From: Actinomyces sp. oral taxon 171 str. F0337
Lineage (GTDB): Bacteria; Actinomycetota; Actinomycetes; Actinomycetales; Actinomycetaceae
Length of the DNA: 64,000 nucleotides
Assembly: GCF_005696555.1 (NCBI RefSeq)
Contig: NZ_CP040005.1
Span: 1,984,001-2,048,000 of the forward strand
Direction of reading: 5' to 3'
In this document: piece by piece, positions 35,240 to 44,972 of the stretch
How the letters are laid out: each line of letters begins with the position of its first letter
Numbering within the stretch: position 1 is the stretch's first letter
Notes under the pieces: generated by a model
Databases searched by the model: none
Seen by the model: the letters and a program-made list of their open reading frames with translations, nothing else
Told to the model about the DNA's origin: nothing
Made by a program: the position numbers and the translations under genes

Positions 35240-36882
35240 TCCTCCCGCTCGCGTTGAAGCACGCTCATGGAGACCACGGGTGTGCCGCGCCGCCCGCTGA
35301 CGCGGGCCCAGTCATCGGGGTGGACGGTGGCGGGCAGGCCCTCGTTCTCCATGATCTCCTCAATGACGGCGCGGCGCAGGTGCTCCTGCGTCAGGCCGCG
35401 CCTGCCGTTGGTGACCAGGTCCTTGACGGCCGCCTTCTTGGCGCGGTCGACGATGTTGGCGAGCATGGCGCCACTGACGAGGTCAGCGACGTGGAGGATC
35501 TCGACCTGCCCGTCGGAGCGGGTGAGCTCGACCATCTCGGTGGCGCGGCGGCGGGTGTAGAGGGCCTCGATCACCTGCTCGATGAGAGCATCCACTGCCC
35601 CTTGCGCGCCGTCGTGAGCGGCCAGGAGCTCCTCGCTGATGGGGAGGTCCGGTGTCAGATAGGTCGCCAGGATCTCGGCGGCTCCGCGCCGGTCCGGCCG
35701 TCCGATGCGGATCTTGACGTCGAGGCGGCCCGGCCGCAGGATCGCCGGGTCGATCATGTCCTCGCGGTTGGTGGCGCCGATGACCACGACGTTGTCGAGC
35801 TCGTCGACGCCGTCGATCTCGGCGAGCATCTGCGGGACCACGGTGGTCTCCACGTCCGAGGACCTCCCGGACCCGCGGGTGCGGAACAGGGAGTCCATCT
35901 CGTCGAAGAAGACGACGACGGGCACCCCGGTGGCCGCCTTCTCCCGGGCGCGGGCGAAGATGACGCGGATGCGCCGCTCGGTCTCCCCCACGTACTTGTC
36001 CAGCAGCTGGGGGCCCTTGATGTTGAGGAAGTAGGCCTCGCCCCGCCCTCCCGTCCCCAGGGAGGCGGCGACGGCCTTGGCGATGAGGGTCTTGCCGCAT
36101 CCGGGCGGCCCGTAGAGCAGCACCCCGCGCGGCGGGGTGAGCCGGTGCTCGCGGTAGAGGTCGGGGTGGAGGAAGGGCAGCTCGACGGCGTCGCGGATGA
36201 GCTCGATCTGCTCGCCCAGTCCTCCGATGTCACCGTATCCGACGTCGGGCACCTCCTCCAGGACGAGCTCCTCGACCTCGGAGCGCACCACGGGGCGCAG
36301 CGCCATGCGCACGGCCAGGTCGGCCACGAGGGCGTCGCCGACCCGGGGGCGGTGGTCGCTCAGGGTCGCCGAGAGGCTGAGGACCTGCTCCTCGTCGTGG
36401 CGGGCCAGGACCAGGACGGTGCCGTCGTCGTAGGTCTCCTTGACGGTGACGACCTCCCCGAATCGCGGCGAGGGGGTGGTGGCGGTGATGACGAGGTGCT
36501 CGTTGAGGACGACGTCGTCACCCGCGTGGAGGGAGGAGGACACGACGGCGGGCCCCACGCCCACCCGGTGGCGCCTCCCGGCGATGGAGACATCTGCGGT
36601 GCGCTCGGTGGCGTCCACGGCCAGGACGGTGGCGTGCGCCAGGGGCGGGAGCTGAAGGGCCTTGACGTCCTCGTGGAGGGCCGCCAGCTCCTGGCGCGCT
36701 GCCCTGAGGGCGTTGGCCAGGTGGGTGTTCTTGCGGCTGAGCACACCGGCGTGCTCGCTGAGCTCCCGCAGACGGTCGGTAGTGCCCGCACCGGCCTCCC
36801 CGCCGGCCTCTGACGGGTCCCGCGAGACGCCCGACATCGTTTGCGCCGCTGGGTCCTTGTGCTCCACCGGTCCCTCATCCAT
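35236..36882 (-). CDS. arc: Proteasome-associated AAA ATPase ARC/Mpa
   Basis: Hexameric unfoldase that recognises Pup. The 548-residue protein has a coiled coil (LSRKNTHLANALRAARQELA), an OB-fold interdomain, Walker A GPPGCGKT near residue 258, Walker B VFFDEMDS and the AAA second region. The C-terminus is SMSVLQREREE and lacks the GQYL-like tail that docks mycobacterial Mpa onto the 20S proteasome. No prcA or prcB gene is near. The ATG with GAGGAGG upstream was chosen over an in-frame start 24 codons earlier. Confidence 0.94.
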   Translation of the reverse strand: MDEGPVEHKDPAAQTMSGVSRDPSEAGGEAGAGTTDRLRELSEHAGVLSRKNTHLANALRAARQELAALHEDVKALQLPPLAHATVLAVDATERTADVSIAGRRHRVGVGPAVVSSSLHAGDDVVLNEHLVITATTPSPRFGEVVTVKETYDDGTVLVLARHDEEQVLSLSATLSDHRPRVGDALVADLAVRMALRPVVRSEVEELVLEEVPDVGYGDIGGLGEQIELIRDAVELPFLHPDLYREHRLTPPRGVLLYGPPGCGKTLIAKAVAASLGTGGRGEAYFLNIKGPQLLDKYVGETERRIRVIFARAREKAATGVPVVVFFDEMDSLFRTRGSGRSSDVETTVVPQMLAEIDGVDELDNVVVIGATNREDMIDPAILRPGRLDVKIRIGRPDRRGAAEILATYLTPDLPISEELLAAHDGAQGAVDALIEQVIEALYTRRRATEMVELTRSDGQVEILHVADLVSGAMLANIVDRAKKAAVKDLVTNGRRGLTQEHLRRAVIEEIMENEGLPATVHPDDWARVSGRRGTPVVSMSVLQREREE

Positions 36883-36935
36883 GGGCGTCCTCCTCGACTG
36901 CGGCCCGGGGCCTCTGCGGGTCCCCCTCGATCCGT

Positions 36936-36955
36936 ATTGGTACAAGCGTACCAAT
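36936..36955. promoter_or_regulatory. 20-bp inverted repeat between arc and valS
   Basis: ATTGGTAC and GTACCAAT are perfect inverted repeats separated by AAGC. It lies 54 bases upstream of the arc start and 121 bases upstream of valS, in the divergent promoter region, so it may be an operator of either gene. No regulator is identified. Confidence 0.4.
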
Positions 36956-37075
36956 CCGCGCCCGTTTCGTAACCCGGATCCTTGTCTATGAGGAGCGTGA
37001 AGCGGTGCCGACGCCCATCGACCTCACATCGGACCGTGTCGAGGGCCCAGGCCGGGCCGTGACAGAATCGACCCC

Positions 37076-39892
37076 ATGTCTGAGACCCCCACGAGCCACG
37101 CCGCTCCCCCGTCATCGTCCAGCCGCCTGCTGCCCTCCGAGCCCCACAGCCCGCGAGTGCCGGCCAAGGTGTCGACCGACGGCCTGGAGACCACCTGGGG
37201 CGAGCGCTGGGAGTCCGAGGGGACCTACGCCTTCGACCGCAGCGCCGAGCGCGCCGAGGTCTTCTCCATCGACACCCCGCCGCCGACGGTCTCCGGCTCC
37301 CTGCACGTGGGGCACGTCTTCTCCTACACCCACACCGACACCGTGGCCCGCTTCCAGCGCATGCGCGGCAAGGCGGTGTTCTACCCCATGGGCTGGGACG
37401 ACAACGGCCTGCCCACCGAGCGCCGCGTCCAGAACTACTTCGGGGTGCGCTGCGACCCCTCCCTGCCCTATGACCCGGACTTCACGCCCCCGCACACCGG
37501 CGGGGAGGGCAAGTCGATCAAGGCCCGCGACCAGGTGCCGGTCTCGCGTCGCAACTTCGTCGAGCTGTGCGAGCGCCTCACGGTGGAGGACGAGAAGCAG
37601 TTCGAGGCCCTGTGGCGCAGGCTCGGTCTGAGCGTGGACTGGTCGCACACCTACCAGACCATCGGCGAGCGGGCCCGCAAGGTCGCCCAGACCGCCTTCC
37701 TGCACAACCTCGAGCGCGGGGAGGCCTACCAGGCGGCGGCGCCGGGCCTGTGGGACGTCACCTTCCAGACGGCGGTGGCCCAGGCAGAGCTGGAGTCTCG
37801 CGAGTACCCCGGCTTCTACCACCGTCTGGCCTTCCACATCGTCGATGAGGAGGCCGCCGCCAAGGCCGAGGCCGCCGGTGCCCCGGTGGAGGGCGGCGTC
37901 GACGTGTGCATCGAGACCACCCGCCCCGAGCTGCTGCCCGCCTGCGTGGCCCTGGTGGCCCACCCCGACGACGAGCGCTACCAGCCCCTGTTCGGCACCA
38001 CCGTGTCCTCCCCCGTCTTCGGCGTCGAGGTGCCGGTCCTGCCGCACCCGGCTGCGGAGAAGGACAAGGGCGCCGGGATCGCCATGTGCTGCACCTTCGG
38101 TGACACCACGGACATCGACTGGTGGCGCGACCTGCAGCTGCCGCTGCGCGCGATCCTGCGCAAGGACGGGCGCGTCGAGACCGAGACTCCCGAGTGGATC
38201 ACCTCCGAGGCCGGCCGTGAGATGTACGAGGACATGGCCGGTAAGACCGCCTTCTCCGCCCGCGAGGCCCTCGTGGCCCGTCTGGCTCAGACAGGCGAGA
38301 TGCGCGGCGAGCCCGTCAAGACGGTGCGTCAAACGAACTTCTTCGAGAAGGGCGACAAGCCCCTGGAGATCGTCACCTCCCGCCAGTGGTACATCCGCAA
38401 CGGCGGTAAGGAGTGGACGAACCCGGCCTCCGGCACCGATCTGCGCGAGGAGCTGCTCGAGCGCGGCCGCCAGCTGGAGTTCCACCCCGACTTCATGCGC
38501 GTGCGCTACGAGAACTGGGTGCGCGGCCTCAACAACGACTGGCTGGTCTCGCGTCAGCGCTTCTTCGGCGTCCCCTTCCCGCTGTGGTACGAGGTCGACG
38601 CCGACGGCGAGGTCGACTACGACGCGATCCTGACGCCGGCCGAGTCCGAGCTTCCTGTGGACCCGTCCTCAGACGTCCCGGCCGGCTACACCGAGGACCA
38701 GCGCGGCGAGCCCGGCGGCTTCGTCGGCGAGCTCGACATCATGGACACCTGGGCCACCTCGTCCCTGTCGCCCCAGCTGGCCTCGGGCTGGCTGAGCGAT
38801 GAGGACCTCTTCGGCCGGGTCTACCCGATGGACCTGCGCCCACAGGGTCAGGACATCATCCGCACCTGGCTGTTCACCTCGGTGGTGCGCGCGGACCTGG
38901 AGTTCGCGGCCCTGCCGTGGACGAACGCCGGCCTGTCGGGCTGGATCCTGGACTCCGACCACAAGAAGATGTCCAAGTCGAAGGGCAATGTCGTCACCCC
39001 CATGGGCCTGCTGGAGCAGTACGGCTCCGACGCCGTGCGCTACTGGGCAAGCTCGGCCCGCCTGGGCCTGGACGCGGCCTTCGAGGAGACCCAGATCAAG
39101 ATCGGCCGTCGCCTGGCCATCAAGGTCCTCAACGCCTCCAAGTTCGCCCTGTCTATGGGGATCCCCTGGGACGCCGACGAGGCCACCGTGGCCGCGGCCC
39201 CCGCCCCCTGTCTGGATGCCTCGGTGGTCAGCGAGCCGATCGATCGCGCGGTCCTGGCGGCCCTGGCCGACGTCGTCGACGCCGCCACGGCGGCCTTCGA
39301 GGAGTTCGGCCACGCCCGGGCCCTGGAGGTCACCGAGTCCTTCTTCTGGACCTTCTGCGACGACTACATCGAGCTGGTCAAGGACCGGGCCAACGACTTC
39401 GACGGCTCTCACGACGCCGACGCCGTCCGCTCGGCGCGGGCGACGCTGGCGATCGCCGTAGACACCTTCGTGCGCCTGCTGGCCCCCTTCCTGCCCTTCG
39501 CCACCGAGGAGGTGTGGAGCTGGTACCGCAGCGGCTCGGTGCACCGGGCGGCCTGGCCGCAGTCCGGCGGTCTGCGGGAGGCCTCCGCCGGGGCCGACGC
39601 AGAGCTCGTCGCTCGCGCGGGAGTCGCCCTGGCGGCGCTGCGCAAGGTGAAGTCGGAGGCCAAGACGAGCCAGAAGACTCCGATCCTCTCGGTGGCGCTG
39701 GCCGTTGCTGTCGACCGGCCCGAGTACGCAGAGGCCGTCGAGGCGGTGCGTGCAGACCTGACGGAGGCCGCCAAGGTGACCGGCCCCTTCACCGTGGAGC
39801 AGGTCGCCCCGACAGCCGACTCGGCTGAAGGCGCTTCCCCGGTGGCCGTGACCGCCGCCGAGCTCGGCGAGGCCCCGGCCAAGAAGAAGTGA
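37076..39892 (+). CDS. valS: Valyl-tRNA synthetase
   Basis: Charges tRNA-Val. The 938-residue protein has the class I motif HVGH at residues 77-80 in TVSGSLHVGHVFSYTHTD, the KMSKSKGNVVTPM loop near residue 630, and a C-terminal anticodon-binding part. The wide-spread actinobacterial ValRS form with an internal DNGLPTERRVQ segment is seen. The gene is transcribed divergently from arc and ends in a strong stem-loop. The C-terminal ~90 residues are Lys/Ala-rich and shorter than the coiled coil of E. coli ValRS. Confidence 0.96.
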   Translation: MSETPTSHAAPPSSSSRLLPSEPHSPRVPAKVSTDGLETTWGERWESEGTYAFDRSAERAEVFSIDTPPPTVSGSLHVGHVFSYTHTDTVARFQRMRGKAVFYPMGWDDNGLPTERRVQNYFGVRCDPSLPYDPDFTPPHTGGEGKSIKARDQVPVSRRNFVELCERLTVEDEKQFEALWRRLGLSVDWSHTYQTIGERARKVAQTAFLHNLERGEAYQAAAPGLWDVTFQTAVAQAELESREYPGFYHRLAFHIVDEEAAAKAEAAGAPVEGGVDVCIETTRPELLPACVALVAHPDDERYQPLFGTTVSSPVFGVEVPVLPHPAAEKDKGAGIAMCCTFGDTTDIDWWRDLQLPLRAILRKDGRVETETPEWITSEAGREMYEDMAGKTAFSAREALVARLAQTGEMRGEPVKTVRQTNFFEKGDKPLEIVTSRQWYIRNGGKEWTNPASGTDLREELLERGRQLEFHPDFMRVRYENWVRGLNNDWLVSRQRFFGVPFPLWYEVDADGEVDYDAILTPAESELPVDPSSDVPAGYTEDQRGEPGGFVGELDIMDTWATSSLSPQLASGWLSDEDLFGRVYPMDLRPQGQDIIRTWLFTSVVRADLEFAALPWTNAGLSGWILDSDHKKMSKSKGNVVTPMGLLEQYGSDAVRYWASSARLGLDAAFEETQIKIGRRLAIKVLNASKFALSMGIPWDADEATVAAAPAPCLDASVVSEPIDRAVLAALADVVDAATAAFEEFGHARALEVTESFFWTFCDDYIELVKDRANDFDGSHDADAVRSARATLAIAVDTFVRLLAPFLPFATEEVWSWYRSGSVHRAAWPQSGGLREASAGADAELVARAGVALAALRKVKSEAKTSQKTPILSVALAVAVDRPEYAEAVEAVRADLTEAAKVTGPFTVEQVAPTADSAEGASPVAVTAAELGEAPAKKK

Positions 39893-39918
39893 GCCGCGAG
39901 TACCCGGTCCTGTGACGA

Positions 39919-39956
39919 ACGGTGGTGCCGCCACCTCTTCGGGGCGGCGCCACCGT
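39919..39956. terminator. Stem-loop between convergent valS and lacI-type gene
   Basis: ACGGTGGTGCCGCC pairs with GGCGGCGCCACCGT (one mismatch) over an 11-base loop. It sits between the valS stop (39892) and the LacI-type stop (39964), so it can terminate valS. A short T-containing tail (CGTCGTTCT) follows on the plus strand. Confidence 0.7.
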
Positions 39957-39963
39957 CGTCGTT

Positions 39964-41043
39964 CTAGACCCTGCCGGGCATGTTCACGCCTTCGGTTCTC
40001 TGCCGAAGAGGCTGCCCCGTATCCATGCCATCAGCTCGGCGGCGCGCCGTTGAGCCGCGGTCGGTGAGCACGGCGGGCATGAGCCTAAGGTGCTGGGCCG
40101 GGTCCGGTTCTCCCCGAAGGCGGGCCAGCAGGAGCGAGCCAGCCTCAGCCCCCATGGCCTCACGGTCCACACTGAGCTCGCTGAAGGCCTCCCCCTGGCG
40201 GCCGCTGTCCTGGGTGATCCCGAGGGTGAGCACGGACAGGTCCGCAGGGACGGACAGCCCGTGGGCCTGCGCCGCGCAGGACAGTCCCACCACAGCGGCG
40301 GGATTGTTGGACAGGACGGCACTGCACCCCTCGATGAGGCCGTCGGCTCCCACGATGCCGGCGCCGGCCAGCGCCGCCTCCGGCACCTGGCGCACCAGGA
40401 CATCCACTCCCAGATCATCCGCTGCGCGCAGGAGCTCATGGGCCTGGTCCTGGCGGGCGTGAGCGTCGTCGTCGGTGGTCTCCCGCATGAGCGCGACGAT
40501 GCGACGGTGCCCGAGACCGGCCAGGTGCTCCACGCCGGCGTGCGCCATCTGAGCGAAGTCCGTGTCAATGCCCGGCGCTCCGCCGGCTCGATCGGAGGAA
40601 CCGATAAGGACGGTGGTGATCTTCTCCTCCAGAAGCATCGCCTCGCGCTCATCGCCGTCGGCCAGGTCCATGAGAACCACCCCACCCAGGGCGCCGGAGC
40701 GCACGAGCGAGCGCAGCTCGATCAACGGCGTGGAGGAGGTCATGACCGGGATGACGACCTGGATTCCGCTGGGAGCCAGAGCCCGGCGCACACCATCGAC
40801 GTAGTCGAGGTCATTGGCGTCGATGGTGGAGCGCTGGCGCCGGAACAGGACCCCCACGGTGCGCAGCACCGGCGAAGCCAGTGAGCGGGCGGCGGTGTTG
40901 GGGTGGTAATCGAGCTCGCGCACGGCCCGCATGACCCGCTGCCGGGTACTCGAACGCGTCGAGCGCTGACCGGTCAGGACGTAGGTGACGGTCGAGGGCG
41001 ATACACCCGCCGCCCGAGCTACGTCAGCGCGGGTCGCCGCCAT
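39964..41043 (-). CDS. LacI family transcriptional regulator of the alpha-glucoside operon
   Basis: 359 residues. The DNA-binding helix-turn-helix occupies residues 1-50 (TRADVARAAGVSPSTVTYVL, then the hinge YHPNTAARSLAS), followed by a periplasmic-binding-like sensor domain. It is the last gene of the maltose-type operon and overlaps the GH13 gene by 20 bp, so it probably represses this operon; a palindrome at the operon promoter is the candidate operator. The ATG has GGAGAAACC upstream. Confidence 0.9.
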   Translation of the reverse strand: MAATRADVARAAGVSPSTVTYVLTGQRSTRSSTRQRVMRAVRELDYHPNTAARSLASPVLRTVGVLFRRQRSTIDANDLDYVDGVRRALAPSGIQVVIPVMTSSTPLIELRSLVRSGALGGVVLMDLADGDEREAMLLEEKITTVLIGSSDRAGGAPGIDTDFAQMAHAGVEHLAGLGHRRIVALMRETTDDDAHARQDQAHELLRAADDLGVDVLVRQVPEAALAGAGIVGADGLIEGCSAVLSNNPAAVVGLSCAAQAHGLSVPADLSVLTLGITQDSGRQGEAFSELSVDREAMGAEAGSLLLARLRGEPDPAQHLRLMPAVLTDRGSTARRRADGMDTGQPLRQRTEGVNMPGRV

Positions 41044-42802
41044 CGGTTTCTCCAGCGGACGTATCCAGCCAGCAGGCACCGTTGGGCGGTACGACGAAGG
41101 CATCCGCTGCGTCCGTCGCATCCACTGAATCCGCCCCGTCCGGGTCAGTCCGGCGCCAGGAGGCGATGAGGGGCTTGCCACATCCCTCGATCACCACCGG
41201 GTGCTCAGTAGTGTTGAGGACGATCCCGGTGGTGCCGTTGCGCAGAAGCAGGACCCCGGGCTCACTGTCCAGCCACTCCACTGACCCGCGCCCGAGTCGG
41301 AGCTCGCGGCGCAGGGCGATGGCCCGCCGGTACAGAGCGAGGGTGGAGTCCTCGCGCTCCTCCTGGACCTGGGGCGAGTACTCGCCCCAGCCCTCGGGTT
41401 GGGGCAGCCAGGTACGGCCGGTGGCGTTGTAGCCGTAGGAGGCCCCGTCTCGAGTCCAGGGCAGGGGGACCCGACAGCCGTCGCGCCCCGGTACGAGGTG
41501 GTTGGTGCGCTCCCACAGAGGGTCCTGTCGGGCCTCGTCCTCCATGGTGGTGTGCTCGGGCAGCCCCAGCTCCTCGCCCTGGTAGAGGTAGGCGCTGCCG
41601 GGCAGCCCCAGCATGAACAGGGTGGCGGCGCGCGCCCGGGCCAGGCCGAGCGCGGTGTCGGGCTGGGGATCCTTGGGGCCGATCCCGGGATCGGTGTCCA
41701 TGTCGGCGGGGTAGGCCAGGCGGGAGGCGTGGCGCACGACGTCGTGGTTGGACAGCACCCAGGTGGAAGGGGCTCCGACGGCGCCGTACTCGCTCAGGGA
41801 GACGTCGATGACGCGGCGCAGCCCGTCGGCGTCCCATCCTGTGGTCAGGAAGGGGAAGTTGAAGGCCTGGCTCATCTCGTCGGCGCGCACGTAGAGGGCG
41901 GCGTCGGCCTCCGTGGGCACCCAGGCCTCGGCGACCAGGAGGATGTCCGTGCCGACCTCGTCCAGGACACGGCGCCACTCGCGGTAGATGTCGTGGACCC
42001 CGGGCTGGTTGAAGGCCGGCCCGACGTCGGGCAGCTTCTCTCGGGCCGTGTCCCCGTCCCGGGAGTCGGCGACGTTCCACCGGTCCGGGCCAAGGTCGTC
42101 GTCGGGCAGTCCCTCGGCCTTGACCAGGCCGTGCGCGACGTCCACACGGAACCCGTCGATACCGCGCTCCACCCAGAAGCGCAGGAAGGCGCGGAAGTGC
42201 TCGTGGACGTCCTCGTTGGACCAGTTGAAGTCGGGTTGCTCGGCTGCGAACAGGTGGAGGTAGCACCAGCCCCGGTCCTCGCTGCGGCCGGTGAGCGGCT
42301 CCACCGGCTGCCAGGCCGGCCCGCCGAAGAGGGAGCCCCAGTTGTTCGGGGGGCCGTCATCGCTGTGGCGGAAGATGTAGCGGTCACGTTCGGGGGACCC
42401 CGGGCCCGCATCCAGGGCGGCGCGGAACCAGGCGTGCTGGTCGGAGGAGTGGTTGGGGACCAGGTCGATGATGACGCGGATGCCGGCCTCGTGGAGGTCG
42501 GCGACGAGCGCGTCGAGGTCCTTCAGGGACCCGTACTCGGGGGCCAGGTCGAAGTAGTCGGAGACGTCGTAGCCGGCATCCACCTGGGGCGAGGGGTAGA
42601 AGGGCGAGAGCCACACGGCGTCCACCCCGAGTGCGGCCAGGTGGTCGACGTGCTCCCTGATTCCCTGGATATCGCCGATGCCGTCGCCGTTGGCGTCGGC
42701 GAAGGAGCGGGGGTAGATCTGGTAGATGACGGCATCGCGCCACCAGGCGTCGGTGTCGGTGCGCGGCAGGAGGCCCTGCGGACGAGCGCTGGTCGAGGTC
42801 AT
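41024..42802 (-). CDS. GH13 alpha-glucosidase (oligo-1,6-glucosidase/trehalose-type family)
   Basis: 592 residues, intracellular, hydrolysing imported alpha-glucosides. Catalytic-barrel motifs are DLVPNHSSD, GFRVDVAHGL (nucleophile Asp near 220), LLVAEAW (acid/base Glu near 289) and LSNHDVVRH (Asp near 350), the four conserved regions of GH13. A start at the ATG before TSTSARPQG is chosen; the open frame runs on upstream into the preceding intergenic hairpin but gives no known domain. Which linkage is cut cannot be decided from sequence. The gene is flanked by the permease and the LacI regulator. Confidence 0.93.
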   Translation of the reverse strand: MTSTSARPQGLLPRTDTDAWWRDAVIYQIYPRSFADANGDGIGDIQGIREHVDHLAALGVDAVWLSPFYPSPQVDAGYDVSDYFDLAPEYGSLKDLDALVADLHEAGIRVIIDLVPNHSSDQHAWFRAALDAGPGSPERDRYIFRHSDDGPPNNWGSLFGGPAWQPVEPLTGRSEDRGWCYLHLFAAEQPDFNWSNEDVHEHFRAFLRFWVERGIDGFRVDVAHGLVKAEGLPDDDLGPDRWNVADSRDGDTAREKLPDVGPAFNQPGVHDIYREWRRVLDEVGTDILLVAEAWVPTEADAALYVRADEMSQAFNFPFLTTGWDADGLRRVIDVSLSEYGAVGAPSTWVLSNHDVVRHASRLAYPADMDTDPGIGPKDPQPDTALGLARARAATLFMLGLPGSAYLYQGEELGLPEHTTMEDEARQDPLWERTNHLVPGRDGCRVPLPWTRDGASYGYNATGRTWLPQPEGWGEYSPQVQEEREDSTLALYRRAIALRRELRLGRGSVEWLDSEPGVLLLRNGTTGIVLNTTEHPVVIEGCGKPLIASWRRTDPDGADSVDATDAADAFVVPPNGACWLDTSAGETDGGDPR

Positions 42803-42900
42803 GAACAGGTCCTGGTCGGGCCGCGGCACTGCGGCCAGTTGAATGAAGACGAGGGATGGTGAAGAGGGAGGTCGGGGGCGACCAGTGTAGTCCTGAACGT

Positions 42901-42940
42901 TCTCTGTGGGGGCGGCGTGGTGCTGCCGCCCCCACAGAGA
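42901..42940. promoter_or_regulatory. 16-bp intercistronic stem-loop between malG-type gene and GH13 gene
   Basis: TCTCTGTGGGGGCGGC and its exact complement enclose an 8-base loop in the 191-bp gap. Without a U tract on the minus strand, it is more likely an mRNA-stabilising or attenuating element that sets the ratio of permease to hydrolase than a full terminator. Confidence 0.55.
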
Positions 42941-42993
42941 CGCGTTGGTCATGGGCCAGCTCTCCAGTGAGCCGGGCTCGGGCTGCGCCGGCT

Positions 42994-43857
42994 CTACTGC
43001 TTGAGGCCTCCTGCGGCCAGTCCGGCCACGATCCGACGCTGGAAGAGCAGCACCATGATGACCAACGGCAGCGTCATGATGACTCCGGCCGCCATCTGTG
43101 AGCCGAAGGGCGTGTTGAACTGAGAGTCCCCGGTGAACTTCGACAGCAGCACCGTGGCCGGCTGCATGGAGGGGTTGATGATCATTGTGACGGCCACGAG
43201 GAACTCGTTCCAGGCGCCGATGAAGATGATGATGGCGGTGGTGAAGATTCCCGGCGCGGCCAGCGGGAGGATCACCTTGCGGAAGGCCTGGCCGGGGGTG
43301 CATCCATCGACCATGGCGGACTGCTCGAGCTCCTGGGGCATCTGCCGGAAGAAGCTCGTCAGGTTCCACACAGCCAGCGGCAGCGAGAAGGACAGGTCCG
43401 GGACGATCATCGCCTGGTAGGTGTCCGTCCACCCCCAGGCGGCGAAGTTCTTCAGCAGCGGCACGATGATGGCCACGAGCGGGAACATCGAGGTGGCGAT
43501 GATGAGGAGCATCAGCAGACCCTTGCCCCGGAAGTCGAGGCGCGCCAAGGCGTAGGCGGTGAAAGTCGCCACGGCCAGCGCCACGATCGTCACGATGATC
43601 GAGACGACCAGGGAGTTGATGAGGCCGTTGGCGAAGTCGTTCTTCTCGGAGAAGACCGCCTTGTAGTTCTCGAAGGAGGGGTGGCGGGGCCACCAGCTGT
43701 TCTCGAAGATCTCACTGTCGGGGCGCAGCGAGGAGACCAGCATCCAGTAGAAGGGCGCCAGGCAGTAGATGACGATGAGGACGATTCCGACGGTGGAGAA
43801 GAGGCTTCCCCAGTCCCTCTTGGTCTTGCGGACGGGTGCGGCGGTGGAGGTGCTCAT
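42994..43857 (-). CDS. malG: Sugar ABC transporter permease (MalG family)
   Basis: 287 residues with six spans. Has the inner-membrane EAA-type coupling loop MVDGCTPGQAFRKVILPLA and the usual C-terminal RRIVAGLAAGGLK found in MalG-like carbohydrate permeases. Overlaps the malF-type stop by 4 bp (ATGA). No ATPase gene is nearby, as is common because a shared MsiK-type ATPase serves such systems in actinobacteria. Confidence 0.9.
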   Translation of the reverse strand: MSTSTAAPVRKTKRDWGSLFSTVGIVLIVIYCLAPFYWMLVSSLRPDSEIFENSWWPRHPSFENYKAVFSEKNDFANGLINSLVVSIIVTIVALAVATFTAYALARLDFRGKGLLMLLIIATSMFPLVAIIVPLLKNFAAWGWTDTYQAMIVPDLSFSLPLAVWNLTSFFRQMPQELEQSAMVDGCTPGQAFRKVILPLAAPGIFTTAIIIFIGAWNEFLVAVTMIINPSMQPATVLLSKFTGDSQFNTPFGSQMAAGVIMTLPLVIMVLLFQRRIVAGLAAGGLKQ

Positions 43858-44891
43858 GCCTGCTGGCTCCTTTCAGTAGCCGTCTGGGAGGCCGGGGTGG
43901 AGGAGCCGGAGCGCTTGAAGAAGGCACTGACCGGCAGCTTGCGCTCATTGCGCTTGCGTCGGGCCTCATCGTTACCACTGAGGTCGGTGTTGGTGATCTT
44001 CAAGAACGCGACGGCGAAGACGAAGACGTAGAGGAACAGGATGAGGGCGTAGGCCGCTGCGCTGCCGTAGCGGGAGTTGGAGCTCTCGTCCTGGACCAGC
44101 ATGGAGAGGGTTTCCACACTGCCCTTCCTGGGACCGATGAGGATGTAGGGCAGGTCGAACATCCGCAGGGCGTCCAGTGCTCGGAAGACCACGGCCACGA
44201 CGAGCGCGGGCTTGACCAGCGGCAGGGTGATGGAGGTGAAGCGCTTCCAGGCGCTGGCACCGTCGATCTTGGCGGCCTCGTAGACCTCATCGGGAATGAG
44301 CTGAAGCCCAGCCAGAGTGAGGAGCCCGATGTAGGGCGCCGTCTTCCACACGTCGGCGATGATGATGGCCATCTTGGCGCTCAGGTCCCCCGAGGCCCAC
44401 ATGACGTGCTGGCCCAGGATCGCGTTGGCCACACCGTTCTGGTTGAAGATCCAGCCCCACAGGATGGCGGAGACAGCGGTCGGGATCGCCCAGGGCACGA
44501 GGATGGAGGCGCGCACGATACCGCGCCCCTTCATCGCCTTGTGCATGATGAGAGCCATGGCCACACCCAGGATGGTCTCCAGGACCACGGTAACCACGCC
44601 GAAGAGGGTCGTGTTGTAGAAGGCCACCCAGAACCGTTCACCGGCGCTGGAGAAGATGTCGGTGTAGTTCTTCAGCCCCACGAAGGGCTCAGTGGTGGAG
44701 AAGAAGCCGTCGTCCTCCAAACGGGGCCGCCCGAAGAGCGACTGGTAGAGGGACTGCGCGATGGGGATGAGAATGACGATCGTCAGCACCAGTACCGTGG
44801 GCGAGATGAGCAGCCAGGCCAGACGGGCCTGGGCCTTGGAGCTCTTGGACTGGTGATTGACGACTTGCTCGGAGTGCGTCGTTGTACTCAT
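43854..44891 (-). CDS. malF: Sugar ABC transporter permease (MalF family)
   Basis: 345 residues, about six spans, preceded by a 20-residue cytoplasmic tail. The coupling loop is AAKIDGASAWKRFTSITLPL near residue 240. Pairs with the malG-type gene and the upstream binding protein. The start ATG is 81 bases after the binding protein stop. Confidence 0.9.
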   Translation of the reverse strand: MSTTTHSEQVVNHQSKSSKAQARLAWLLISPTVLVLTIVILIPIAQSLYQSLFGRPRLEDDGFFSTTEPFVGLKNYTDIFSSAGERFWVAFYNTTLFGVVTVVLETILGVAMALIMHKAMKGRGIVRASILVPWAIPTAVSAILWGWIFNQNGVANAILGQHVMWASGDLSAKMAIIIADVWKTAPYIGLLTLAGLQLIPDEVYEAAKIDGASAWKRFTSITLPLVKPALVVAVVFRALDALRMFDLPYILIGPRKGSVETLSMLVQDESSNSRYGSAAAYALILFLYVFVFAVAFLKITNTDLSGNDEARRKRNERKLPVSAFFKRSGSSTPASQTATERSQQA

Positions 44892-44972
44892 GACTGTCCT
44901 TTGACCGTCCTTGTTGACATGACCGGTTTGTCTCAGGGGGCGCCGCCCGCGGCGGCGGCCGTTGCTGTGGCC

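Noticed and set aside
41024..43693. GH13 frame extending upstream across the hairpin into malG
   Set aside because: The extra part has no known domain and overlaps malG; the ATG at 42802 gives a normal GH13 length.
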